Assembly (NCBI RefSeq): GCF_902825325.1
Contig: NZ_CADEAR010000010.1
Location: 124,001 to 188,000, forward strand
Reading direction: 5' to 3'
From: Brucella tritici
GTDB taxonomy: Bacteria > Pseudomonadota > Alphaproteobacteria > Rhizobiales > Rhizobiaceae
Length of the DNA: 64,000 nucleotides
The position numbers were made by a program, and so were the translations under genes. Shown in pieces: positions 24,713 through 32,690 of the stretch (the first letter of the stretch is position 1; each line of letters opens with the position of its first letter). Under the pieces are notes generated by a model. It saw nothing but the letters and a program-made list of their open reading frames with translations, had not been told where the DNA came from and ran no database searches.

Positions 24713-25773
24713 GCCAGCACCTTGCGAACGATGTCGGCTACGGCTGCACTCTGGTCAAGCGGCATGGTCGCATTGGAGATTTGGCCGCTGTGCACCGCAT
24801 CGCGGACCGCTTCGGCCTGAAACTGCAGCCCGTTGCCGGAAAAGGCATAAGTTTCGATTGTGCGGCCCGGCAGGGGCAGGCGGTTCATCACCTTGCCGAA
24901 AAGGCCGTTACCGCCGTTCGGCCCGAGCGACGACCGTGCGGCAAGGGCAGAAAACAGGGTCAGCCTCTGGGCCTTCAGAAACGGCGCGTGGATCAGGATC
25001 GTGCCCCTGGTTCCCTCGATCAGCATGCGATTGTCGCCGTCGCGGTCGAAGCCGCAGGAGAGGCTGGCCGTGGCACCCTGCCAGCCAAGCTGGAACTCGG
25101 TGCGCATGTCCACACCGCTTTTTGCCCGCTGCCAGCGACCATCGACGTGATCTGGCAGACCTAGAAAATACAGTGCCAGCGATACCGGATACACACCCAG
25201 ATCGAATGCTGCGCCGCCGCCAAGGTCCGGGCTGAAGAAGCGGCTTTGCGGGTCGTAGGCACGGATATAGGAAAGATCGGCTTCGATGCGTGTCACAGTG
25301 CCGATGCGACCATTATCGATATGCTGTTTGGTAGCGCGGATCGCTGGCAGAAAACGGCTCCACATGGCTTCCATGGCGAAGACGTTTTTTGCTTTTGCCG
25401 CAGCTTCGATCTGCCGCGCGCCAGCAGCATCCAGCGAGAGCGGCTTTTCGATCAGGCAGGGCTTGCCGGCTGCGATTGCCTGCATGGCCTGCAGCACATG
25501 CATGGCGCTGGGCGTCGCAATATAGACGGCATCGATATTCGCGTCGGAAAGAAATTCACCTGAATCGCCAAACGCCTTGTCGGCGCCGATACGTCGCCGG
25601 AATGTTTCGGCGGTCTCCGACGCCCGCGAGCAGACTGCGGAGACACGCATTCCGGTGGTGGCCTGAATATCGGCAGCAAAGGCGGCGGCTATCGTGCCTG
25701 TGCCCCAAATGCCCCAGCGGAAATCCGTTTTTACCTGCTTGTCGCGATTCACGTGCTTGCCCCACAGCTTCAT
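24703..25773 (-). CDS. Gfo/Idh/MocA-family oxidoreductase (dihydrodiol-dehydrogenase-like)
   Basis: 356 residues. The Rossmann motif is RWGIWGTGTIAAAFAADI and the catalytic segment is AIAAGKPCLIEKPLSLDAAGA, with EKP. VFAMEAMWSRFLPAIRATKQHIDNGRIG is typical of the dimeric dihydrodiol dehydrogenase/xylose dehydrogenase-like branch. The substrate is probably a sugar or polyol. It is unrelated in operon to the similar enzyme on the other strand. No clear ribosome site precedes ATG 25773; the GTG seven codons later is an alternative. The final two residues and the stop codon lie in a repeat. Confidence 0.88.
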   Translation of the reverse strand: MKLWGKHVNRDKQVKTDFRWGIWGTGTIAAAFAADIQATTGMRVSAVCSRASETAETFRRRIGADKAFGDSGEFLSDANIDAVYIATPSAMHVLQAMQAIAAGKPCLIEKPLSLDAAGARQIEAAAKAKNVFAMEAMWSRFLPAIRATKQHIDNGRIGTVTRIEADLSYIRAYDPQSRFFSPDLGGGAAFDLGVYPVSLALYFLGLPDHVDGRWQRAKSGVDMRTEFQLGWQGATASLSCGFDRDGDNRMLIEGTRGTILIHAPFLKAQRLTLFSALAARSSLGPNGGNGLFGKVMNRLPLPGRTIETYAFSGNGLQFQAEAVRDAVHSGQISNATMPLDQSAAVADIVRKVLARA

Positions 25774-25842
25774 ACAGGTGCTATATAACCCATGTAATGC
25801 GGCTAACGAAGTTTGTTTATCCTGTCAGGGGAGGTGGACGTG

Positions 25843-26385
25843 ATGTGTGGAATTGTCGTGGCTGTGGCGCGGGATGGCGAGCATCGTTTTTCAAAGCAGA
25901 TCGTGCGGGAAATCCGCATCGTCACAGGACTTGGCGTCGAAGGCGATGCCCATCAGGGCGTGACGGTGAAGCATCGTTCACGCGTACGGGCCGACCCGAC
26001 GCAACCCAATCTGCGGCAGGTGCATCTCATTCATGCCGAGCTTTTCGACGAGCTGGCGGAAAAGGGTTTTGACGTCGCGCCCGCTGATCTTGGCGAGAAC
26101 GTCACCACGCGCGGCGTCGATCTTCTGGGGCTGCCACAGGGTGCTTTGATCCGAATTGGCGACGAGGTTGTTCTGGAAACAACAGGCCTGCGCAACCCTT
26201 GCGCCCAGATAGAGAATTTCCAGACCGGGCTTCTCGATGCCGTGCTGGGTCGCACGCCCGATGGCGAACTTGTCCGCAAGTCCGGCATCATGACCATCGT
26301 TCTTGCAGGCGGCACAGTGAAGGCGGATGATGCGATTATTGTTGAATTGCCACCGCTGCCGCATCGCAAACTGGAACGGGTCTGA
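25843..26385 (+). CDS. MOSC-domain protein
   Basis: 180 residues. AGGGGAGG at 25827-25833 supports ATG 25843 (GTG 25840 is possible). MOSC landmarks are VTGLGVEGDAHQG, RQVHLIHAELFDEL, PADLGENVTTRGVDL and ETTGLRNPCAQIENFQTGLL, with the conserved Cys that in MOSC domains of molybdenum-cofactor sulfurases and YiiM-like proteins handles sulfur or the molybdenum cofactor. It is a stand-alone domain; the natural reaction (for example detoxification of N-hydroxylated bases) is not certain. It is divergent from the oxidoreductase. Confidence 0.88.
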   Translation: MCGIVVAVARDGEHRFSKQIVREIRIVTGLGVEGDAHQGVTVKHRSRVRADPTQPNLRQVHLIHAELFDELAEKGFDVAPADLGENVTTRGVDLLGLPQGALIRIGDEVVLETTGLRNPCAQIENFQTGLLDAVLGRTPDGELVRKSGIMTIVLAGGTVKADDAIIVELPPLPHRKLERV

Positions 26386-26647
26386 AAATCGCAAAATACC
26401 GGCTTTTGACGTGAGCTAACCGATTTAACGCAGCGCTTGCACGGGCAAAACCGGTGATTTTCGTCAAGGGAGGTCTATCAACTTTGCGTCATATGCCCTA
26501 GATCATCCCACAATAGGATACAGATTGACATGCGCTGCTGCCGAAATCCGGCTTGCAGCCTATTCTTATCGGTTCGGCTTGTCGGCGTTCGATGTTCTGC
26601 ATGTGTCTAGACGACGGCCGGTCGGTTGCATTTGCGAAGGGCACAAA

Positions 26648-28060
26648 ATGGAAAAAGCAGATATCGGAATGGTCGGCCTTGGCGTCATGGGCTCCAACCT
26701 GGCGCTGAACATAGCCGAGAAAGGCTACACAGTAGCCGTCTATGACCGTGATGAGCCTGTGCTGAAAGCCTTCGTTGAAAAGGCTGGCCCGCTGCGCGAC
26801 AAGATCATCCCTTGCCCCACTTTCGAGGATCTGGCCGCCAATATCCGCAAGCCGCGTCCCATTATCTTCCTCATCAAGGCAGGCAGCCCCGTCGATACTG
26901 AGACCGCCCGCCTCAAGGCCTATCTTGAGAAGGGCGATATCATGATCGATGCCGGTAATTCCGATTACCGCGATACGGTGCGCCGTCTGAAGGCGCTTGG
27001 CCCCAACGACCCAACCTTTGTCGGCATGGGCGTTTCCGGCGGTGCGGAAGGCGCACGCCACGGCCCGTCGATGATGGTCGGCGGTACCGAGGAAGCCTAT
27101 GAGCGCATCGCGCCGATCCTGCTTGCCGCTGCCGCCAAGTACAAGGACGAGCCTTGCTGTGCACTGGTCGGTCCGGATGGTGCGGGTCATTTCGTCAAGA
27201 CGATCCACAATGGTATCGAATATGCCGACATGCAGATGATCGCCGAAATCTACGGCATCCTGCGGGACGGTCTAGGACTGTCAGCCCCTGCCATCGGTGA
27301 TGTGTTCGAGAAGTGGAACGAAGGTCCGCTCAACTCCTATCTGATCGAAATCACGGCCAAGGTGCTGAAGGCGACCGACCCGGAAACCGGCAAGGCAATA
27401 GTCGATGTAATTCTCGACGAAGCTGGTCAGAAGGGCACGGGCCGCTGGGCAGCCATTGAAGCGCAGATGCTCGGCGTTCCGGCAACGGCAATCGAAGCCG
27501 CAGTTGCTGCCCGTTCGCTGTCCTCGCTGAAGGCCACGCGTGAGCTTGCCGCAAAGGCCTACAAGCCGGGTCCACGCAGCCTCGACATTTCCGATCAGGC
27601 GAAATTCCTCTCGGATCTGGAGCATGGCCTGCTTGCCGGCAAGATCGCTGCCTATGCCCAGGGCTTTGCGGTGATGGAAGCCGCCTCGCAGGAGCATGGT
27701 TGGAACATTCCGCTTGCCGAAACGGCGCGCATCTGGCGCGCAGGCTGCATCATTCGTTCGCAGCTTCTGGACGATATCGCCCATGCCTTCGAAGACAGCG
27801 AAAGCCGCAACCTGCTGCTCGCACCCGCTTTTGTCGACCGCATGAGCAAGGCTTCCAAGGGCCTTCGCCAGATCGTCGCCAAGGCGGCGCTCGCTGGCCT
27901 GCCTCTGCCTGCACTGGGCTCGGCGCTCAGCTATTTCGACAGCTTCACGCAGCCGCTCGGCACGGCCAATCTCATTCAGGGCCAGCGCGATTTCTTTGGT
28001 TCGCACGGCTTCAAGCGTATCGACAAGGATGGTGATTTCCACGGTCCCTGGGGCGAATAA
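26648..28060 (+). CDS. gnd: 6-phosphogluconate dehydrogenase, decarboxylating
   Basis: 470 residues from ATG 26648, preceded by GAAGGG; the longer frame has an unrelated N-terminus. The enzyme converts 6-phosphogluconate and NADP+ to ribulose-5-phosphate, CO2 and NADPH. Visible landmarks are the Rossmann GLGVMGSNLALNIAEKG, VSGGAEGARHGPSMM, and GPDGAGHFVKTIHNGIEYADMQ with the catalytic Lys and Asn. The C-terminus DFFGSHGFKRIDKDGDFHGPWG is family-typical. Length is standard. The gene is transcribed alone and ends at a bidirectional terminator. Confidence 0.97.
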   Translation: MEKADIGMVGLGVMGSNLALNIAEKGYTVAVYDRDEPVLKAFVEKAGPLRDKIIPCPTFEDLAANIRKPRPIIFLIKAGSPVDTETARLKAYLEKGDIMIDAGNSDYRDTVRRLKALGPNDPTFVGMGVSGGAEGARHGPSMMVGGTEEAYERIAPILLAAAAKYKDEPCCALVGPDGAGHFVKTIHNGIEYADMQMIAEIYGILRDGLGLSAPAIGDVFEKWNEGPLNSYLIEITAKVLKATDPETGKAIVDVILDEAGQKGTGRWAAIEAQMLGVPATAIEAAVAARSLSSLKATRELAAKAYKPGPRSLDISDQAKFLSDLEHGLLAGKIAAYAQGFAVMEAASQEHGWNIPLAETARIWRAGCIIRSQLLDDIAHAFEDSESRNLLLAPAFVDRMSKASKGLRQIVAKAALAGLPLPALGSALSYFDSFTQPLGTANLIQGQRDFFGSHGFKRIDKDGDFHGPWGE

Positions 28061-28074
28061 AATTCGCTGTAATT

Positions 28075-28105
28075 GAAAAAGCCGCCCATCGGGCGGCTTT
28101 TTTAT
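28075..28105. terminator. Bidirectional rho-independent terminator
   Basis: GCCGCCC-atc-GGGCGGC (28081-28097) has an A-run before it and a T-run after it. It lies between the convergent gnd and ABC ATPase genes and can serve both. Confidence 0.93.
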
Positions 28106-28106
28106 T

Positions 28107-29168
28107 TTAATCCGCCAGCACGAGCAGGTCATGCGAGGCGAAATGCACCGTCACCTTGTCGCCGCGCTGCGGTGGAGGCTGGGTCGGGTCGTTGAATGTA
28201 TCGAACGACAGGCGGTTCTTGCCAAGCGCCACACGCGTGCGGATGACGGAGCCGAGGAAGTGCACGTCCTCAATGGTTGCATCCAGTGAGGTATCGTGGC
28301 TCTTGCGAGCTTCGAGGCTGACAGCTTCGGGGCGTAAGGCGAGCGTCAGCGGCTTTCCCTTCGGATGATGGTCGAGCTTTTCCTGCACTGTGATGGTGCG
28401 GCCGTCGAGCTCTATGCTGTTTTTGCCGGGTTCGCTGACCGAGGCTTCCAGCATGTTGAGCGTGCCGACGAAGGATGCCACGAAGCGCGAGGCCGGGCGG
28501 TTATAGATGTCGAAGGGCGAGCCGATCTGGTCGGCGCGACCTTCATGCATGACCACGATGCGGTCGGAGATCGACAGCGCTTCCTCCTGATCGTGGGTGA
28601 CGAAGACGGTCGTAATGCCAAGCTTCTGCTGGATGGCGCGGATTTCTTCGCGCAAGGATATGCGGATTTTCGCATCCAGCGCCGATAGCGGCTCGTCGAG
28701 CAGAAGAACCTGCGGCTTGGTTGCAAGCGCGCGGGCCAGTGCCACGCGCTGCTGCTGGCCGCCCGACATCTGATAGGGATAACGGTCCGCCAGATGATCG
28801 AGGCGGATAAGGCCGAGCATTTCCTTTACGGTGGCGTCGATTTCCGCCTTCGGCTTTCCGGCAACGCGCAGGCCGAATGACACGTTCTGCGCCACCGTCA
28901 TATTGGGAAACAGCGCATAGGCCTGAAACACCATGCCGATATTGCGCTGGTTGGGCTTCAGGTCGACCACATCCTTGCCATTGATTTCGATGGCACCGCT
29001 GTCGGGCATCTCGAAACCGGCTATCATGCGGAGAACAGTTGTCTTTCCGCAGCCCGATGGACCGAGAAAGGAGACGAACTCGCCCTTTTCCACTGCGAGG
29101 TTGAAATCGTGGACGACGGTATTGGCGCCGAAGCTCTTTTTCAGGTTTTTGATATTGAGAAAAGCCAT
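28107..29168 (-). CDS. ABC importer ATP-binding protein (PotA/FbpC-like)
   Basis: 353 residues. Walker A GPSGCGKTT, Q-loop VFQAYALFPNMTV, signature MSGGQQQRVALARAL, Walker B VLLLDEPLSALD and switch VTHDQEEAL are all intact. The C-terminal ~110 residues are a TOBE_2 domain, as in PotA, FbpC and MalK-type ATPases. It is the last gene of an importer operon (binding protein, two permeases, ATPase). Substrate class (polyamine, iron or phosphonate-like) is not determined. Confidence 0.93.
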   Translation of the reverse strand: MAFLNIKNLKKSFGANTVVHDFNLAVEKGEFVSFLGPSGCGKTTVLRMIAGFEMPDSGAIEINGKDVVDLKPNQRNIGMVFQAYALFPNMTVAQNVSFGLRVAGKPKAEIDATVKEMLGLIRLDHLADRYPYQMSGGQQQRVALARALATKPQVLLLDEPLSALDAKIRISLREEIRAIQQKLGITTVFVTHDQEEALSISDRIVVMHEGRADQIGSPFDIYNRPASRFVASFVGTLNMLEASVSEPGKNSIELDGRTITVQEKLDHHPKGKPLTLALRPEAVSLEARKSHDTSLDATIEDVHFLGSVIRTRVALGKNRLSFDTFNDPTQPPPQRGDKVTVHFASHDLLVLAD

Positions 29169-29173
29169 GAATG

Positions 29174-29977
29174 TTACCCGGCGGTTGTCTTGAATTTATT
29201 GAGGCGCGAGACGAGCTGCAGCATGATGATGCTGAGCCACGTTATGCCGAACGAAATGATTGCCAGCGCTGACGGTTCGTAGGCGCGGTTTGCACCGACC
29301 AACTGCAGATAAGGACCAAAGGCCGGACGGTTCAGAAGCGAGGCCAGCGTGAATTCGCCGATGACGATGGCGAATGTTATGAAGGCACCGCTCATCACGC
29401 CGGAAATCACGTTCGGGAAGATCACCTTGAACATGATACGGCCCCAGCCCGCGCCGAGGCTTTGTGCGGCTTCCGTCAGCGTATTGACGTCGATGGTGCG
29501 CATCGCCGTATCGACAGCGCGGTACATATAGGGCAGCGACAGCGTCATATAGCCGAACATCAAAAGCACGTCGGTTGCCCGCGTTGACGCCGTAAACGGC
29601 AGCCACGACGACGAATTATAGATGCGCAGATAACCGAACACGATGACGATGGCCGGAATAACCAGCGGCATCAGCGTGATGAACTCCATCACCGGACGCA
29701 ACTGTGGCAGGCGCAGGCGCACCCAATAGGCGGTTGGTACAACCAGCAGCACACCGAAAACGATGGTCAGCAGGCCAAGCAGGATCGAATAGCCGAAGGT
29801 TGCCTGAAAATTCGGATCGGAGAACACGACCCGATAGGCATCGAAGGAATATTCGCCGCGCCGCATGCGCAGCGAGAATTCGAATGTGCCGATCAGGGGC
29901 ACGAGGAAGTAGATCGCGCCAATCAGGAAGGCGATCCAGGCACCGATCTTCTGGAGGTTTATGCCTTTCTTTTTCAT
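29174..29977 (-). CDS. ABC importer permease 2 (PotC/FbpB-like)
   Basis: 267 residues from ATG 29977, with GAGAGG 8 nt upstream; it overlaps the previous stop by 4 bp. Six helices are predicted. The coupling loop EAAQSLGAGWGRIMFKVIFPNVISG carries the EAA motif, and PLVIPAIVIVFGYLRIY is a typical BPD_transp_1 helix pair. It forms the transmembrane pore with permease 1. Five bases separate it from the ATPase gene. Confidence 0.92.
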   Translation of the reverse strand: MKKKGINLQKIGAWIAFLIGAIYFLVPLIGTFEFSLRMRRGEYSFDAYRVVFSDPNFQATFGYSILLGLLTIVFGVLLVVPTAYWVRLRLPQLRPVMEFITLMPLVIPAIVIVFGYLRIYNSSSWLPFTASTRATDVLLMFGYMTLSLPYMYRAVDTAMRTIDVNTLTEAAQSLGAGWGRIMFKVIFPNVISGVMSGAFITFAIVIGEFTLASLLNRPAFGPYLQLVGANRAYEPSALAIISFGITWLSIIMLQLVSRLNKFKTTAG

Positions 29978-30864
29978 CGTTGCCACCTCTCGGCGCGAAT
30001 GCGCAGCCAGATATAGATGAGGTTGGAAACACCCGTAATGACAATCATGCCAAGTGCCAGTGCGTAGCCGAGGTTCTGGTTATGCAGAACGTCGCCGCGG
30101 ATCTGGGCATAGAGCAGGATAGGCACGATGTTGAGCGAGGAGCCCGTCAATGCGTAGGCCGTTGCAATCGCCCCGAAGGCATTGGCGAACAGCAGAAGCG
30201 TCGTGCCGAGCAGGCTTGGCCACAGGATCGGAAAAGCCACCATGCGCCAATATTGTGCATTGGTTGCGCCGAGGATCGAAGACGCCTCGCGCCATTCCTT
30301 CTTCAGGCCGTCGAGCGCGGGCGTCAGGATCAGCACCATCAGCGGTATCTGGAAGAACAGATAGGTCAGCGTCAGGCCGAAGAAGGAGAGCAGGTTGAAA
30401 CCTGTCGAATAGAGATTGAAACCGAACCACTCCCTGAGCAGGATCGTCACAAAGCCGGTTCGTCCCAGTGTCGCCAGAAAGGCGAAAGCAAGCGGTACGC
30501 CCGCAAAGTTCGACGCCACACCGGAAAAGGTCAATACCGTCGGACGCAGCCATGATGGCAGGTTGCCGAGAACCACCGCCCAGGCCAGAAAGAAGCCGAT
30601 GATCGCGCCGCCTATGGCCGATGCGAGGCTGACCTTGATCGATATCCAGTAGGCGCTCATGATTTGCGGCTGGAACAGATCGTGGATGTTCTGAAGCGTG
30701 AAGTTTCCGGCCGGGTCCTGAAATGCACCGATGATGAGATACATCGTCGGCCAGATCAGAAACAAAATGGCGAAGATGAAAAACGGTGTCACGCCAAGCC
30801 AGGACAACGGAAGCTGGCGCTTGCGCACTCCGCTGGGGGCTGATGTTTCGGCTATTGAACTCAT
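29974..30864 (-). CDS. ABC importer permease 1 (PotB-like)
   Basis: 296 residues. An N-terminal cytoplasmic arm is followed by TM1 (FFIFAILFLIWPTMYLIIGAF) and five further helices. The EAA-like loop is EASSILGATNAQYWRMVAFPILWPSLLG. Length and topology match the permeases of spermidine/putrescine and related importers. It is preceded by a 359-bp gap, containing a repeat and a hairpin, that separates it from the binding-protein gene. Confidence 0.92.
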   Translation of the reverse strand: MSSIAETSAPSGVRKRQLPLSWLGVTPFFIFAILFLIWPTMYLIIGAFQDPAGNFTLQNIHDLFQPQIMSAYWISIKVSLASAIGGAIIGFFLAWAVVLGNLPSWLRPTVLTFSGVASNFAGVPLAFAFLATLGRTGFVTILLREWFGFNLYSTGFNLLSFFGLTLTYLFFQIPLMVLILTPALDGLKKEWREASSILGATNAQYWRMVAFPILWPSLLGTTLLLFANAFGAIATAYALTGSSLNIVPILLYAQIRGDVLHNQNLGYALALGMIVITGVSNLIYIWLRIRAERWQR

Positions 30865-30976
30865 GCGTTCTTTCTTTAGACCGGTTCCCGCCAGAACGGA
30901 ACTGACAGAACCGTTCCGACTTTTTGTTTTTATTTTTGCGATCAGCAGGCTGCCATTCGCCCCTGCCGGAAATAAC

Positions 30977-31079
30977 TAGAGCATTTCCTGTTTTGATAGA
31001 ATCATTGAAAATGCTCTATCCATTTGTTTTTACGCGCATTTTTCCGAAAACCGCTTCGCACTTTTCGGGATGCGCTCTG
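30977..31079. repeat. 103-bp palindromic element inside the ABC importer operon
   Basis: It begins TAGAGCATTTCC and ends GGGATGCGCTCTG, again 103 bp. Module 1 is a hairpin on CATTTCC...GAAAATGCTC; module 2 keeps CCGAAAACCGCTTCGCACTTTTCGGG. It lies between the binding-protein and permease genes and would be transcribed with them. Confidence 0.87.
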
Positions 31080-31168
31080 ACATTCTTGCGAACTGCGCAT
31101 CCTGTTTGCCAAAGAGCGTGGCGCTGTTTGGAAAAGAGGACCGGCGACACAGATGAAAGCCGCTTTGG

Positions 31169-31200
31169 TATCGCGCCGACCGTGTAAGGCCGACGCGATA
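31169..31200 (-). terminator. Intercistronic stem-loop after the binding-protein gene
   Basis: TATCGCG (31169-31175) pairs with CGCGATA (31194-31200), with further partial pairing inside. It starts about 24 bp after the binding-protein stop on the minus strand. There is no T-run, so it looks like an mRNA-stabilising or attenuating stem rather than a full terminator. Confidence 0.55.
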
Positions 31201-31223
31201 TGTGTTCGATGCGACAGGCGCGC

Positions 31224-32327
31224 TTACTGTACGTTTGCGCCCACGACACTGTCCCATTCCTTGGTGATCGTGGTCTGTGCGGCCTCGATCTGTTCCAGGG
31301 TCGGGAAGATAGCCTTTTCATAGGCTTCTGCCGGCGGCAGTTTGTCGAGCAGTTCCTGCGGGATCTTGCCGGCCTTCGCCATTGCATTGAAGCGGATCGG
31401 GTGGCAGTAGCCCTTCAGATAGCCGAGCTGGCCTTCATCCGAATAGATATGTTCCATCCACAGCTTCGCAGCATTTGGATGCGGTGCGTAGGCGCTGATT
31501 GCCTGAACATAGACACCAGCGATAACGCCGGACTTCGGAATGATGGTTTCGACTTCCGGATTGCCCTTGAGCGTGTCGCGGTCGGCGAGCGCGTTGTAGT
31601 CCCAGCGGATGACGATCGGGGTCGAGCCCTGTGCCAGCGAGGCGGCCTTGCCGATGACCGGAACGAAATTGCCGTTGGCATTCAGTTCCTTGTAGAATTC
31701 AAGGCCCTTCTTGCCGGCAGCTTCACCCGGCTCTGCGCCGCGGGCGATACCGGCGGCATGAACGCCGAGGATGGCCTGTGCGGAAACGCGCGGGTCACCT
31801 GCAAGCGCAACGGAGTTGGCGTAGTCGCTCTTGAGGAGGTCTTCCCAGTCCTGAGGGGCGTCCTTGACGATGTCCTTGTTCACTTCGAATGCGAGAACAC
31901 CGTAATAATCGCCGTACCAGTAGCCTTCGGCATCCTTGGCGCTGTCCGGAATTTCGTCCCAGGTTGCGACCTTGTAAGGCTGGATGAGGCCATCTTTCTT
32001 GGCCGAAGCGCCGAACGCAAAGCCGACGTCGATGACGTCAGGAGCTTGCGGCCCCTTGTTGTCCTTGTTGGCCTTGATGGCTTCGACTTCATCGCCCGAA
32101 CCGGCGTCCGGGTTCAGTTCGTTGACCTTGAGGCCATACTTGTCCTTGAAGCTCTGGATGATTTCGCCATAGCCGCACCAGTCATGCGGGAGTGCGATGG
32201 TGGTCAGTTCGCCTTCTGCCTTGGCTGCTGCGATCAGTTCGGCTGACGGTTCGGCAGCGGCGATGGAAACCCCGGCAACGGCGATTGCCGTCGAAAGCGA
32301 CAGCAGACGCGCTGTGTAAGCAAGCAT
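31224..32327 (-). CDS. ABC importer periplasmic substrate-binding protein
   Basis: 367 residues. A signal peptide (LLSLSTAIAVAGVSIAAAE) precedes a family-1/6 binding fold: ELTTIALPHDWCGYGEIIQSFKDKYGLKVNELNPDAGSGDEVEAI, APDVIDVGFAFG, and YWYGDYYGVLAFEVNKDIV. The pattern is that of iron/polyamine/phosphonate-type binding proteins (PotD/FbpA-like); a DWCGYGE segment is unusual and may form part of the ligand pocket. I cannot assign the ligand. It leads the importer operon and is separated from the permeases by a hairpin and a 103-bp repeat, which suggests it is made in excess, as is common for binding proteins. Confidence 0.9.
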   Translation of the reverse strand: MLAYTARLLSLSTAIAVAGVSIAAAEPSAELIAAAKAEGELTTIALPHDWCGYGEIIQSFKDKYGLKVNELNPDAGSGDEVEAIKANKDNKGPQAPDVIDVGFAFGASAKKDGLIQPYKVATWDEIPDSAKDAEGYWYGDYYGVLAFEVNKDIVKDAPQDWEDLLKSDYANSVALAGDPRVSAQAILGVHAAGIARGAEPGEAAGKKGLEFYKELNANGNFVPVIGKAASLAQGSTPIVIRWDYNALADRDTLKGNPEVETIIPKSGVIAGVYVQAISAYAPHPNAAKLWMEHIYSDEGQLGYLKGYCHPIRFNAMAKAGKIPQELLDKLPPAEAYEKAIFPTLEQIEAAQTTITKEWDSVVGANVQ

Positions 32328-32418
32328 TGTTTGACTCCCCTGTTTAAGGTCCGGCGAACGCCCCCGGTCGATTCCGGTGCTCGCGCATTCCCGATACCCG
32401 CCCTAGATGACGGTTGGA

Positions 32419-32448
32419 TGACAGTTTGTGGCTTGTCACAAACTGTCA
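32419..32448 (-). promoter_or_regulatory. Perfect 12-bp inverted repeat upstream of the importer operon
   Basis: TGACAGTTTGTG (32419-32430) and CACAAACTGTCA (32437-32448) are perfect reverse complements with a 6-bp spacer, centred ~106 bp before the binding-protein ATG. It is a strong operator candidate or an mRNA hairpin if transcription starts further up. The regulator is not identified. Confidence 0.65.
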
Positions 32449-32515
32449 GCGCTGGAAAGTGAAACACGTTTTCAGGGACTTAGCAATTCATCCGTTTGCG
32501 GGAACAGCATTTTTA

Positions 32516-32538
32516 TGACAGGAAATGTGACAGGAAAT
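32516..32538 (-). promoter_or_regulatory. Tandem direct repeat upstream of the importer operon
   Basis: TGACAGGAAAT occurs twice (32516-32526 and 32528-32538) with a 12-bp period, followed by an inverted TGTCA at ~32547. It shares the TGACAG hexamer with the inverted repeat at 32419. It could be an activator site for the importer operon; no gene occupies this 363-bp gap. Confidence 0.45.
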
Positions 32539-32690
32539 TCACCGCTGTCATAATTCTGCGAGAGGCTTTTCCCTACGCGACAAGGGTTTGTCCCAGCGCG
32601 GCATCGATGCCGGATATTGAGGATAAACGAAAATTTTCGAAAGACGAGTGAACCTTCACGGGTTTCGTATGAAGCTGGAGGATGGGGAGC

